Positions 1 to 8,716 of a DNA stretch of 64,000 nt are shown one piece after another (the first letter of the stretch is position 1; every line of letters starts with the position of its first letter). This DNA comes from VAXT01 sp963850415 (GTDB taxonomy: Bacteria > Actinomycetota > Thermoleophilia > Gaiellales > Gaiellaceae): NCBI GenBank assembly GCA_963850415.1, contig CAWKLE010000002.1:186001-250000 (forward strand). The letters are read 5' to 3'. Below the pieces are notes generated by a model. It was not told the origin of the DNA. It made no database searches and saw only the letters and a list, made by a program, of their open reading frames with translations. Position numbers and translations under genes: made by a program.

Positions 1-25
1 GCCGACCGAGCTCGGAGCGCCGTGA
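1..25 (+). CDS. 3' end of an upstream gene (partial)
   Basis: One frame runs from the window edge to a TGA at 23-25 and ends in P-T-E-L-G-A-P. That TGA overlaps the GTG start of dprA as GTGA, the tight coupling seen throughout this window. In many bacteria a ComM/YifB-type gene precedes dprA, but only seven residues are visible, so identity is inference. Confidence 0.3.
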
Positions 26-1005
26 GCGAGCTGGCCCTCGCCGCTTTCGCGGCCGAGACGGGCTCGCACGTCGTGCACGCGCCGCGCGAGCGTGCGTTTC
101 GCGTGTTCGCACGCCGCTTCGACGAGACCGGGTACCTCGCTCGCCTGCGCGAGGCGGGGGTGCACTGGATCGCGCGCTCGGCGCCCGAGTTTCCGCCGCT
201 GCTGCACGCGATCCACGATCCGCCGCCGGGACTGTTCGTTCGCGGCGCGGCCGGCTCGGATGTTCTGCTGCGCGCGACGGTCGCCGTCGTGGGCGCGCGC
301 TCGTGCTCGCCCTACGGCGCCCAGGTCGCGCGCATGCTCGGACGCGAGCTCGGGAGTGCAGGGCTCGTCGTCGTGAGCGGTCTGGCACGCGGCGTCGACG
401 GCGAGGCGCACCGCGGCGCGCTCGAGGCCGGGGGCGCCACCGTCGCCGTGCTCGGGTGCGGGATCGACCGCGACTATCCGGCCGCGCATCGCGAGCTCGC
501 CGCCCGGATCCGCGCCACCGGCCTGACCGTCTCCGAGTACGCGCCCGGCGTAGAGCCCGCACCGTGGCGGTTTCCGGCCAGGAACAGGATCATCGCCGGT
601 CTCTCGGCGGCGACGGTCGTCGTCGAGGCACGAGACCGGAGCGGGGCGCTGATCACGGCCGACCTCGCGCTCGAGGAGGGCCGTGAGGTGTTCGCGGTCC
701 CCGGGGAGATCACCTCGGCTCTGTCTTCCGGCACGAACGACCTGCTCAAGCTCGGCGCGTCGTCCGCTCACGGCGACCATCGGACGTGCTGGAGACTCTT
801 CGGGCTCACCGGCGCCGAGGCAGAGCCGGTCGAGCTCGGCTCCTCGGCGGAGGCGGTGCTCGCTCGGCTGCGCGACGGCCCGGCGAGCGCCGACGAGCTC
901 GCGCGTGCGACCGGGCTCGATGCGGGCACGCTGGCGTCTGCGCTCACCGAGCTCGAGCTCGCCGGCTGCGCGGTCGCGGGGGGAGGTGTGTACCGGGCGA
1001 ACTAG
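22..1005 (+). CDS. dprA: DNA-processing protein DprA (Smf)
   Basis: The 327-residue protein has the DprA Rossmann-like core: VAVVGARSCSPYG near residue 88, SGLARGVDGEAH near 119, GCGIDRDYP near 145, PARNRIIAGLS near 184 and SGTNDLLKLG near 237. Residues from about 265 form a C-terminal winged-helix-like domain, as in many DprA proteins. The family binds incoming single-stranded DNA and loads RecA during natural transformation. The GTG start at 22 overlaps the stop of the preceding frame. The next gene starts 9 nt downstream but is unrelated in function. Confidence 0.93.
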   Translation: MSELALAAFAAETGSHVVHAPRERAFRVFARRFDETGYLARLREAGVHWIARSAPEFPPLLHAIHDPPPGLFVRGAAGSDVLLRATVAVVGARSCSPYGAQVARMLGRELGSAGLVVVSGLARGVDGEAHRGALEAGGATVAVLGCGIDRDYPAAHRELAARIRATGLTVSEYAPGVEPAPWRFPARNRIIAGLSAATVVVEARDRSGALITADLALEEGREVFAVPGEITSALSSGTNDLLKLGASSAHGDHRTCWRLFGLTGAEAEPVELGSSAEAVLARLRDGPASADELARATGLDAGTLASALTELELAGCAVAGGGVYRAN

Positions 1006-1014
1006 CATCGACAC

Positions 1015-2136
1015 ATGACCGAGTCGTACTGGCTGGCCGAGCCGGCGGAACCGCTCGCGCGCGTGTCCCGAGCCGGGCGCCCCGACGTCGTCGTGATCGG
1101 CGGCGGTGTCACCGGCTGCTCGTGTGCGCTCACGCTCGCTGAGGGTGGGCTGCGCGTGCGCCTGCTCGAAACGCGCCGAATCGCCTGGGGCGCGAGCGGC
1201 CGAAACGGCGGGTTCGCGATGCACGGCCTCGCCATCTCGTATCGGACCGCGCGGGAACGCTTCGGCCGCGACACTGCTGCGGCACTCTGGCGATTCACCG
1301 AGCGCCGTCTCGAGCGGATGGAGGAGCTCGCGGGCGATGCGTTCCGTCGTGTCGGGAGCATTCAGCTCGCCGTCGACGAGGAGCTGGAGGCCGTCCGCGC
1401 GGAGTTCGAGGCCCTGAGGGAGGACGGAATCGCCGTCGAGTGGGTGGACAAGCTCGCGCCTCCCCTCGACTCGCTCTACAGCGGCGCGATCCTGCACCCA
1501 ACCGACGCCTCGCTCCACCCTGCGCGCTGGGTCCGGCGGCTCGCCGCACATGCGGTCGCCGCCGGAGCCGAGATCGTCGAGGAGAGCCGGGTCGCGTCGC
1601 TCGACGAGATCGACGCCGAGCAGGTCGTGATCGCGACCGACGGCTACACACAAGGGCTCTCGGCGCAACTCGACGCCGTGATCCAACCGGTGCGCGGCCA
1701 AGTCATCGCGACCGAGCCGCTGCCCCGAATGCTCTACCCGCAACTGCACTACGCTCGTCACTCGTTCGACTACTGGCAGCAGACGCCTGAGGGGCGCCTC
1801 GTCCTCGGCGGCCGGCGGGACAAGAACCTCGAGGCCGAGCTTACGAACGAGGAGACGGTCACGGACGCCATCCAGGCCGAGCTCGCCGGGTTCGCCACCG
1901 AGCTCGTTGGAGCAGGCGCGCGAATCGAGCATTGCTGGGCCGGGATCTTCGGCTCGACGGTAGACCAGCTACCTCTCGTCGGCCTCGTGCCAGGCCACGA
2001 GGGACTCTGGGTCTCGGCCGGCTACTCCGGTCGCGGCAACGTCATGGGCCTCGCCTGCGGTGAGCTCGTGGCGCAGGCGATCCTCGGTTCGCCTGCGCCA
2101 GAGCTCGAGTACTTCGATCCTGCGCGTCTGATCTAG
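1015..2136 (+). CDS. FAD-dependent oxidoreductase (DAO family)
   Basis: The 373-residue protein opens with an FAD-binding dinucleotide fold, VVVIGGGVTGCSCALTLAE near residue 25, followed by WGASGRNGGF, typical of D-amino-acid oxidase/glycine oxidase and gamma-glutamylputrescine oxidase (PuuB) relatives. The C-terminal part has the second FAD-contact region (GLWVSAGYSGRGN). Such enzymes oxidise amines or amino acids to imines and make hydrogen peroxide. The substrate cannot be told from sequence. ATG start at 1015. Its stop overlaps by 4 bp the stop of the convergent VOC gene. Confidence 0.82.
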   Translation: MTESYWLAEPAEPLARVSRAGRPDVVVIGGGVTGCSCALTLAEGGLRVRLLETRRIAWGASGRNGGFAMHGLAISYRTARERFGRDTAAALWRFTERRLERMEELAGDAFRRVGSIQLAVDEELEAVRAEFEALREDGIAVEWVDKLAPPLDSLYSGAILHPTDASLHPARWVRRLAAHAVAAGAEIVEESRVASLDEIDAEQVVIATDGYTQGLSAQLDAVIQPVRGQVIATEPLPRMLYPQLHYARHSFDYWQQTPEGRLVLGGRRDKNLEAELTNEETVTDAIQAELAGFATELVGAGARIEHCWAGIFGSTVDQLPLVGLVPGHEGLWVSAGYSGRGNVMGLACGELVAQAILGSPAPELEYFDPARLI

Positions 2137-2525
2137 CCGGTCGTCGTCTGAGCGCCCATGCCCTCGGGCATCGGTGCCGACTCGTCCGACTGCCAGACGG
2201 AGAACTCGTTCCCGTCGGGGTCCTTCGCGTGCGCGAACCAGCCCATGCTCGGCACGGGCATCTTCTCCTCGGTCTCGCCGCCGAGCTCGCGGATCTTGCC
2301 GAGCTCCTCGTCGATGCTGTCGGCCTCGAAATAGACCCTGATGCCCTTGTCCTCGCTCGGATAGATCGCACCGCCGGGGTCGCCCTCGAACATGTGGTAC
2401 TCGGGCGCGCCTTCCTGTCCCTCGGCGTAGTTCTTGAACGACCAGCCGGTCAACTTGCCCCAGAACTCGGTCGCTCGTCCGGTGTCCCCGGAGGGGATCT
2501 CGATGTGGACGATCTTGCCTTTCAC
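2133..2525 (-). CDS. VOC (glyoxalase/bleomycin-resistance) family protein
   Basis: The 130-residue protein has the paired beta-alpha-beta-beta-beta pattern of the vicinal oxygen chelate superfamily. It begins KGKIVHIEIPSGD, continues with FWGKLTGWSF and ends the fold with the family's DPDGNEFSVWQ strand. A close subgroup is annotated simply as VOC family protein in actinobacteria. No substrate can be assigned, and the metal ligands are not obviously complete, so it could be non-enzymatic. ATG start at 2525; convergent with the preceding oxidoreductase gene. Confidence 0.85.
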   Translation of the reverse strand: MKGKIVHIEIPSGDTGRATEFWGKLTGWSFKNYAEGQEGAPEYHMFEGDPGGAIYPSEDKGIRVYFEADSIDEELGKIRELGGETEEKMPVPSMGWFAHAKDPDGNEFSVWQSDESAPMPEGMGAQTTTG

Positions 2526-2588
2526 TCACTCTCCTTCCCTCGCTCCTCTTGTCGCACCCGAGGCTACCGAAGCCGGAGCGGGGGCGGA

Positions 2589-3149
2589 CTAGGTCACGTA
2601 GGCGAGTACCCGGTCGAGCGGGCGCGGGATCCGTTCGAGGTCGAGTCCGTCGACCAGCAGCCGCGCGTACCGGATCTTCCGGCTCCCGCCGCTGCCCATG
2701 AATCGCCGGAGCTGCTCCTCGACAGGTCGGCCTTCCCACGCCGGTTGCTTCTGGAGCGTGCGGAACGAGCCGAGGTCGCCCTCGGTCTCGATCACACGCT
2801 CCACCGCGGCCGCACCGTGCGCGCGGATCAGCTCGTCCTCGAGGTCCTCGACGCAGACGTAGAACCCGAGCTGCTCCATCTCTCCGCGGGCCAGGTTCGC
2901 GCCCAGACCGGCGCGCTCGAGCTCGCGCGCGAACCCGCCCTCCTCGGCCGCGTCGCAGAGCCCTGCGAGCTTCAGCCCCTGAGGGACGAACAGGGCGAGA
3001 TACCGCCCGATTGCCTGCGCGCCCCCGATCGGCACGAGCGAGATGCCCATCGCATCCGTGTCCACGCCTCTGAGCTCCGCCAGCGCCTCGATCGCAACCA
3101 TGTCGCTCGTCCCCTCGACGAGAATCGCTGCGCGGGCGCTAGAGCTCAA
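2589..3149 (-). CDS. Standalone TOPRIM-domain protein (OLD-like)
   Basis: The 186-residue protein starts with AILVEGTSDMVAIEALAEL, the acidic first TOPRIM motif, and has a GLCDAAEEGG segment where OLD-type TOPRIM domains place their DxD-like metal site. It lacks the ABC ATPase half of OLD nucleases, so it is a lone TOPRIM module. The TTG start at 3149 lies 11 bp inside the end of the upstream ornithine-cyclodeaminase-like gene, which suggests translational coupling at the end of the pnt operon. Nuclease or nucleotidyl-transfer activity is possible but unproven. Confidence 0.72.
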   Translation of the reverse strand: MSSSARAAILVEGTSDMVAIEALAELRGVDTDAMGISLVPIGGAQAIGRYLALFVPQGLKLAGLCDAAEEGGFARELERAGLGANLARGEMEQLGFYVCVEDLEDELIRAHGAAAVERVIETEGDLGSFRTLQKQPAWEGRPVEEQLRRFMGSGGSRKIRYARLLVDGLDLERIPRPLDRVLAYVT

Positions 3150-4092
3150 GGCTCGGGAGATCGAGCTCGTCCTCGCGCTCGATCGCGGCGAGGGCGATCG
3201 CGAGGTCCTGGATCGCGAGCCCGGTCGAGTCTAAGGTCGTGATCTCCTCGTCGGAGCGCCGTCCCTGCGCGTCGCCCGCCAGCACGGCGCCGAGCTCGGT
3301 CACGCCGCTCCGCTCGAGCCTGCCGGCCTCGACCGCGTGCACGAGCTCGCCGTTGTGGCTCGCCTGCTCCCAGTCGTCGGCGAAGATCCGGGTGCGCAGG
3401 AGCTCGTCGACGGCGATCTCGGCTTTGCCCGGGCCGTCCGCGCCCATCAGGCTCACGTGCTGGCCCGGCTGGAGCGAGCCCTCGGGGAGCAGCACCTCGT
3501 GCCCGGGCGTGACCGTCACCACGAGGTCGGCCGCGAGCGCCTCGTCGAGCCCGACCGACCTTGTAACAGTCTGTTGCAAGGTCAGCTCGGTGGCGGCGCG
3601 CCCGGCTCGTTCCTGATCGACGTCGTGGAGGAGAACGTCCCGGCCGCGCGCGAGGAACGTCCGGACGGCTGCAATGCCGTTGACGCCCGCGCCGACGACA
3701 GCCGCGGTCTCCGCATTCGAGCGGCCGAGCGTCTCAGCCGCGAGCACGGCGGCTGCACCGGTGCGCAGCGCCGTCACCGCGCCGGCGTCGAGCGCCGCAC
3801 GCAACGATCCATTCGAAGCGTCGGATAGGAGCACCAGCCCCATCACCGTCGGCAGCCCCTGCGCCGGATTCCCGGGGAAAGAGGTGACCCATTTGAGCAG
3901 CGCATGCCCGCCTCCGAGCGCAGGCATAGCTCGGAAATCTCCGGCCGGATAGGCGGGCACGTAGACCTTCGGCGGCATCGTCCACTCGCCGCGCGCATAC
4001 GCCACGAACGCGTCGCCGACGGCCTCGAGCGCCCGCTCCGGAGAGACTGCAGCTCGAACCTGCTCTGCGGAGAAGACGGGAACGCGGCTCAA
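3139..4092 (-). CDS. Ornithine cyclodeaminase / mu-crystallin family protein
   Basis: The 317-residue protein matches the OCD/mu-crystallin fold: an N-terminal substrate domain (KVYVPAYPAGDFRAMPAL and KWVTSFPGNP) followed by an NAD(P)-binding Rossmann segment (AAVVGAGVNGIAAVRTFLARG). Family members include ornithine cyclodeaminase, archaeal alanine dehydrogenase and imine reductases. The TTG start at 4092 overlaps the pntB stop as TTGA, so it is probably translated from the transhydrogenase message. An NAD(P)H-using imine or keto-acid reductase would fit that context. The coding strand carries an unusual palindrome, listed separately. Confidence 0.8.
   Translation of the reverse strand: MSRVPVFSAEQVRAAVSPERALEAVGDAFVAYARGEWTMPPKVYVPAYPAGDFRAMPALGGGHALLKWVTSFPGNPAQGLPTVMGLVLLSDASNGSLRAALDAGAVTALRTGAAAVLAAETLGRSNAETAAVVGAGVNGIAAVRTFLARGRDVLLHDVDQERAGRAATELTLQQTVTRSVGLDEALAADLVVTVTPGHEVLLPEGSLQPGQHVSLMGADGPGKAEIAVDELLRTRIFADDWEQASHNGELVHAVEAGRLERSGVTELGAVLAGDAQGRRSDEEITTLDSTGLAIQDLAIALAAIEREDELDLPSLEL
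3558..3584. repeat. Near-perfect 13-bp inverted repeat inside the OCD gene
   Basis: Half-site GACCTTGTAACAG at 3558-3570 and half-site CTGTTGCAAGGTC at 3572-3584 flank a single base. There is one mismatch between arms. Nearly the same DNA occurs inside addA at 17296-17320 in a different reading frame, which argues for selection or origin at the DNA level. Confidence 0.7.
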
Positions 4093-5483
4093 ACGGACTT
4101 CACGGCCGCGATCAGCTTCTCCATCGCAGCCTTCGCGTCGTCGAACAGCATCACGGTCTTCGGGTCGTAGAAGAGCGGGTTGTCGATGCCCGCGAACCCC
4201 GGCGACATCGAGCGCTTGATGACGACGACGTTCTGCGACTTGTCGACGTCGAGGATCGGCATCCCGTAGATCGGGCTCCCGGGCTGGTTGCGCGCGGCCG
4301 GGTTGACGACGTCGTTCGCGCCCACGACCACGGCCACGTCCGTCTGCGGGAACTCGGGGTTGATCTGATCCATCTCGACGAGCTCGTCGTACGGGACGTT
4401 GGCCTCGGCGAGCAGCACGTTCATGTGCCCCGGCATGCGGCCCGCGACCGGGTGGATCGCGTACTTGACGTCGACGCCCTTCTCCTCGAGCAGCTCGGCG
4501 AGGTTGCGGACGTCGTGCTGGGCCTGCGCGACCGCGAGCCCGTAGCCGGGGACGAAGACGACCCGCCGCGCGTAGGCGAGCATGACGGCGACGTCGTCCG
4601 CCGTCGCCGAGCGGACGGTCGCGCCGTCGGCGTTTGCAGCCGCCGCGGCGGTTGTGGCGTCGACCTTGCCGAATGCGCCGAAGAGGACGTTCGCGATCGA
4701 CCGGTTCATCGCCTTCGCCATCATCGTCGTGAGCAGCGTTCCCGAGGCGCCGACGAGCATCCCGCTCACGATCAGGACGTTCGAGTGCAGCACGAAGCCG
4801 GTCGCCGCTGCCGCCAATCCGGTGAACGCGTTCAGGAGCGAGATCACCACCGGCATGTCCGCGCCTCCGATCGGGAGCACGAACACGACCCCGAAGAGCG
4901 CAGCGACGAGGATCGCCGCGGCGAGCAGCCAGAAGCTGACCGTCGCCATGGCCGCGGCACCGAGTGCGATCGAGCCGACGAAGAGAAGCGCGTTCCCGAC
5001 CTGCTGGCCCGGGTACGTGATCGGCCGCCCGCTGATCAGATCCTGGAGCTTCCCGAACGCGATCAGCGAGCCGGCGAACGAGATCGACCCGACGAGCGCC
5101 GAGAAGACCGTCGAGATGCCGCGCTCGACGCCGACGTCTCCGCTGAGGGCCCAGACGGTGTGGAACTCGACGAGCGACACCAACGACGCAGCACCGCCGC
5201 CGACGCCGTTGAACAGCGCCACCATCTGCGGCATCGCGGTCATCTTCACCTTCCGGGCGCCGACGACTCCGATCGCCGATCCGATCGCCATCCCGGCCGC
5301 CATCCACCAGTAGCCGGTCACGACCCGCTCGAGCGAGAGCGTGACGATCACCGCCCAGAGCATTCCGGCGGCGGCGATCTGCACGCCGAGCCGCGCGTGG
5401 CGAGGCGAGGAGAGGAAGCGCAGCGCGAGGATGAACGCCGCGATCGTGAACAGGTAGAGCAGGTTGGCTGTGGTGGTGCTCAC
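4089..5483 (-). CDS. pntB: NAD(P) transhydrogenase beta subunit PntB
   Basis: The 464-residue membrane protein is the proton-translocating transhydrogenase beta subunit. Its N-terminal two thirds is a run of hydrophobic helices. The C-terminal NADP-binding domain has VPGYGLAVAQAQHDV, VKYAIHPVAGRMPGHMNVLLAEANVPYD (in part) and VVVGANDVVNPAA, the standard domain III landmarks. The length fits the family. The GTG start at 5483 overlaps the pntA2 stop as GTGA. With PntA it would couple NADH-to-NADPH hydride transfer to proton entry. Confidence 0.95.
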   Translation of the reverse strand: MSTTTANLLYLFTIAAFILALRFLSSPRHARLGVQIAAAGMLWAVIVTLSLERVVTGYWWMAAGMAIGSAIGVVGARKVKMTAMPQMVALFNGVGGGAASLVSLVEFHTVWALSGDVGVERGISTVFSALVGSISFAGSLIAFGKLQDLISGRPITYPGQQVGNALLFVGSIALGAAAMATVSFWLLAAAILVAALFGVVFVLPIGGADMPVVISLLNAFTGLAAAATGFVLHSNVLIVSGMLVGASGTLLTTMMAKAMNRSIANVLFGAFGKVDATTAAAAANADGATVRSATADDVAVMLAYARRVVFVPGYGLAVAQAQHDVRNLAELLEEKGVDVKYAIHPVAGRMPGHMNVLLAEANVPYDELVEMDQINPEFPQTDVAVVVGANDVVNPAARNQPGSPIYGMPILDVDKSQNVVVIKRSMSPGFAGIDNPLFYDPKTVMLFDDAKAAMEKLIAAVKSV

Positions 5484-5779
5484 TTGGGCTCGTCGGGCCG
5501 TTTCTTGAACATCTCGAGCATCCGGTCGGTGACGACGAACCCGCCGACGACGTTCGCCGACGCGAGCACGACGGCGATGAACGACAGGATCCGCATGAAG
5601 AGGCCGGGGTGCGGCGTGCCCATGACGATGATCGCGCCGACGATGACGATCCCGTGGATCGCGTTCGTGCCGGACATGAGCGGCGTGTGCAGCAGCGTCG
5701 GCACCTTCGAGATGACCTCGAAGCCGACGAACGCGGCCAGGACGAGAATCGTGATCTCGGTGACGAGCTGTGCGCTCAT
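5480..5779 (-). CDS. NAD(P) transhydrogenase alpha subunit, membrane part (PntA2)
   Basis: The 99-residue protein carries the hydrophobic domain II helices of the alpha subunit: VTEITILVLAAFVGFEVI, then PLMSGTNAIHGIVIVGAI, a well-conserved transhydrogenase segment. It is encoded separately from the soluble domain, as in the three-subunit transhydrogenases. The ATG at 5779 overlaps the pntA1 stop (ATGA). An upstream in-frame start exists, but the junction and family length favour 5779. Confidence 0.9.
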   Translation of the reverse strand: MSAQLVTEITILVLAAFVGFEVISKVPTLLHTPLMSGTNAIHGIVIVGAIIVMGTPHPGLFMRILSFIAVVLASANVVGGFVVTDRMLEMFKKRPDEPK

Positions 5780-6857
5780 GCGGGTACCTCCTTCTTGCGC
5801 GTGACGCATGCGCCGGCGGTGATCTCGTCCTCGAAGTCGAGCGCGAGTGCGCCCTCGGGCGCGAGGTGGTTGACGAGAGCCGTGACGTTGCGCGCATAGA
5901 GCTGGCTCGCGTGGTAGGGCATCGAGCTCGGAAGGTTCGTCGGGCCGATGATCGTGACCCCGTTGTGCGTGACCTCCTCGTCGGGCCGTGTCAGGTCCGC
6001 GTTCCCGCCCGCCTCGGCTGCGAGGTCGATGATCACGGAGCCGGGGCGCATCGACTCGATCGCCGACTGCGGGATCAGCTTGGGCGCCGGCCGGCCCGGG
6101 ATGAGCGCAGTCGTGATGACGACGTCGAAGTCGCCGATCCGCGCCTCGAGCTCCTCCTGCTGGCGGCGCTGCTCCTCCTCGGACAGCTCGCGCGCGTAGC
6201 CGCCCTCGGTCTCCTCGCCGACGACGCCCAGCTCGAGGAACTTCGCGCCGAGGCTCTCGACCTGCTCCTTGACCACGGGCCGGACGTCGAAGCCGGAGAC
6301 GACCGCGCCGAGGCGCCGCGCGGTCGCAATCGCCTGCAGCCCGGCCACGCCCGCGCCGATGACGAGCACCTTGGCCGGCACGACGGTTCCCGCCGCGGTC
6401 ACCAGCATCGGCAGGAACCTCGGCAGCCGGTCCGCGGCGAGGACGACGGCCTTGTAGCCGGAGACGGTTGCCTGGGACGAGAGCGCGTCCATCGACTGGG
6501 CGCGCGTGATGCGGGGGATCGACTCCATCGCGAACGCCGTGACGCCGCGCGAGTCCTGAGGCGCTCGATGCCTTCCTGGTCGGTGAGCGGCTGGAGAAAG
6601 CCGATCAGCACCTGGCCTTCGCGCAGCTTGCCGACCTCGTCGTCGCTCGGCTTGCGCACCTTGGCGACGAGGTCCGCTGCCCAGGGGTCGCCGATCGCGG
6701 CGCCGGCTTCGGTGAACGCGTCGTCCGTGAACGAGGCGGCCGTGCCCGCGCCCTGCTCGACGACGACCTCGATCCCGTCGAGCTTCGCCACGAGCTCGGG
6801 CACGAGCGCGACCCTCCGCTCGCCGACCACGGTCTCCTTCGGCACGCCAACCTTCAT
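5776..6857 (-). CDS. pntA: NAD(P) transhydrogenase alpha subunit, soluble part (frameshifted)
   Basis: The N-terminal part (MKVGVPKETVVGERRVALVP) and the C-terminal part (SIPRITRAQSMDALSSQ, then the NAD-binding segment VLVIGAGVAGLQAIATARRLGA) are textbook PntA1, but lie in different frames. Continuity breaks near 6554-6558, between GIERL and RGVTAFAMESIP. Adding one G to the AGGAC run restores the frame. The rest of the operon is intact, so a sequencing or assembly error is plausible. If real, the operon would lack its NAD-binding subunit. Start ATG at 6857; first gene of the operon. Confidence 0.88.
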
Positions 6858-7012
6858 GGAGCGCGAACTCTAAGCGTTCGCTTTTTTCTCATTCGGGTCG
6901 ACCGGTCATTTCCGACGGCCGCGAAGCAAGCCCCGCGGCCTGACGGCGGCATCGCAAGGGATGCCTCGGCGGAGGGAGGGAACCGCGCGCCAAGCTTGAA
7001 GAGTCGAATTCG

Positions 7013-7600
7013 GTGGGAAGCTTGGCGGCACTCTCGTCTGCGATCGAAGCCCGCGACCCGTTCGCGCGCGGTCATTCGTCGCGCGTCACCGTGTTCGCGC
7101 AGGCGATGGCGCGCAGCCTGCGCCTCGACAGGGACCGCATCTCCGTGCTGCGCCTCGGCGCGCTCCTGCACGACGTCGGCAAGCTCGTCGTCCCGTCGGC
7201 GGTCCTGCTCAAACGCGGGCCGCTGACCGAAGAGGAACTCGGCCTGATGCGACGGCATCCCGCGGCCGGCGCCCGCATGCTTCGCTCGCTCGGGGCCCCC
7301 GAAACCATCCTCCCGCTCGTCCTGCACCACCACGAGCGCTGGGACGGAGCGGGCTATCCGACCGGCCGTCGTGGCGACGACATCCCGCTCGAGGCGCGCG
7401 TCCTCTGCATCGCCGACTCGTTCGACGCGATGACGTCGACGCGCCCGTACCGCACGCCGTGGGGGCCGGACGAAGCGCTCGAGGAGCTCGCGCGGTGCGC
7501 GGGGTCGCAGTTCGACCCCGACCTGGTTGGGGCGTTCGCTGCCGCCTGGGCCGATGCCGGCCTCGGCGTCCTGGTGTGGCAGGAATCTGCCGCGAGCTGA
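7013..7600 (+). CDS. HD-GYP domain phosphodiesterase
   Basis: The 195-residue protein is almost only an HD-GYP domain. Visible are ARGHSSRVTVFAQAMA, the metal-binding HD pair in LLHDVGKLVVP, HH in VLHHHERWDGAGYPTG, and ADSFDAMTSTRPYR. HD-GYP proteins usually degrade cyclic di-GMP. No sensor or receiver domain is attached, so regulation must come from elsewhere or an N-terminal part is missing. GTG start at 7013; divergent from the pnt operon. Confidence 0.88.
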   Translation: MGSLAALSSAIEARDPFARGHSSRVTVFAQAMARSLRLDRDRISVLRLGALLHDVGKLVVPSAVLLKRGPLTEEELGLMRRHPAAGARMLRSLGAPETILPLVLHHHERWDGAGYPTGRRGDDIPLEARVLCIADSFDAMTSTRPYRTPWGPDEALEELARCAGSQFDPDLVGAFAAAWADAGLGVLVWQESAAS

Positions 7601-7654
7601 AACCTGACGTCACGCTTACCGCGTCGTAACGTTCTGCCGTTAACGTCGGGCCGA

Positions 7655-8716
7655 GTGCGGATTGGCGCCATCAGCCTGGTCGCTCTGGCTCTCGCAGCGC
7701 TGGTACCGGCTGCGAGCGGCTCTCGTGCCGAGATTCGCGACTTCGGGATCTACCAGATCGATCTCGATGGATCCGGCCGAACCAAGATGCTGAACAATCC
7801 GGACATCCGCAATGTCGCGGATCTGTCGCCGAGTCGTACCCGATTTCTCTTCCAGCAAGCCGGAGCCCTCTACTCAGCCGCGATCGACGGAAGCGACGTG
7901 CGGCTCGTGGTGCCCGTCATGGACGAGCGATTTCTGGGGCCGGCCTCTTGGTCGCCCGACGGCCGCGAAGTCGCTTTCGAGATTGCGGACGAGTCGCCGT
8001 GCCGACCGACTTCAACCGGTTGTGCCATCGGTGAGATCTGGCTGGTGAATCCTGACGGCAAGTCTTTGAGGCGTCTCGCCACGAGGGCGATCGCCCCTGC
8101 CTGGTCGGCGACCTCGCGGCGAATTGCCTACATCGGTTCGTTCTTCGCCTACGGCGAATCCGGGGCACTGACCGTCGGGAGAGTGAGCGGCCGAGTGCGC
8201 CCTCGCCAGATCGGCCCGATCGAGTTTGGCGCCTGGGACGAGTGGGCGGCCCGGGCGCTGACGTGGTCGCCGGGGGGCGACCAACTGGCGTACACGACGG
8301 TCAGGCGGCGAGGCGAACCGCACGGCAAAGTACGCGTCGCGATTGCCCGTGCCAACGGGCCGCTCCGGCGAAGCGTCCGGCCGATTCGCGCGGGATCGTT
8401 CGGCGCATGGTCGCCGTCGGGCCGCCTGATCCTGTACTTCGAAGGCCGGTCACACAGGATCATCAGAGCGTGGCCCGATGGGAGCCACCGACACCTGCTG
8501 ACGACCGGATACGGCCCCGTCCAGTGGTCGCCCGACGGGAGGTGGATCGCATTCGTCGACGAAGTCGGACACGGCTGCTATCAGCTCTTCTTGATCAGGC
8601 CGAACGGAACGAACAGGCATCAACTGACGAGCGAGGCGTGCAGTGCGCGCTTCGAGATCTACTGGGCTCCCGACAGCCGCAAGATCGACTACGTCCTGAC
8701 CGTGTACGACCCCTAG
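7655..8716 (+). CDS. Secreted TolB/PD40-type beta-propeller protein
   Basis: The 353-residue protein starts with a signal-peptide-like segment (ISLVALALAALVPAASG). It then has repeating blades of the W-S-P-D-G type at ASWSPDGREVAFE, LTWSPGGDQLAYT, WSPSGRLILYF and QWSPDGRWIAFVD. PD40/WD40-like repeats form an extracytoplasmic beta-propeller, often for protein or carbohydrate binding. GTG start at 7655. Its stop overlaps by 4 bp that of the convergent dehydrogenase gene. Confidence 0.8.
   Translation: MRIGAISLVALALAALVPAASGSRAEIRDFGIYQIDLDGSGRTKMLNNPDIRNVADLSPSRTRFLFQQAGALYSAAIDGSDVRLVVPVMDERFLGPASWSPDGREVAFEIADESPCRPTSTGCAIGEIWLVNPDGKSLRRLATRAIAPAWSATSRRIAYIGSFFAYGESGALTVGRVSGRVRPRQIGPIEFGAWDEWAARALTWSPGGDQLAYTTVRRRGEPHGKVRVAIARANGPLRRSVRPIRAGSFGAWSPSGRLILYFEGRSHRIIRAWPDGSHRHLLTTGYGPVQWSPDGRWIAFVDEVGHGCYQLFLIRPNGTNRHQLTSEACSARFEIYWAPDSRKIDYVLTVYDP

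Noticed and set aside
4425..5804. 459-codon + strand frame opposite pntB and pntA2
   Set aside because: Arg/Asp-rich shadow frame with no recognisable domain, antisense to clear membrane proteins.
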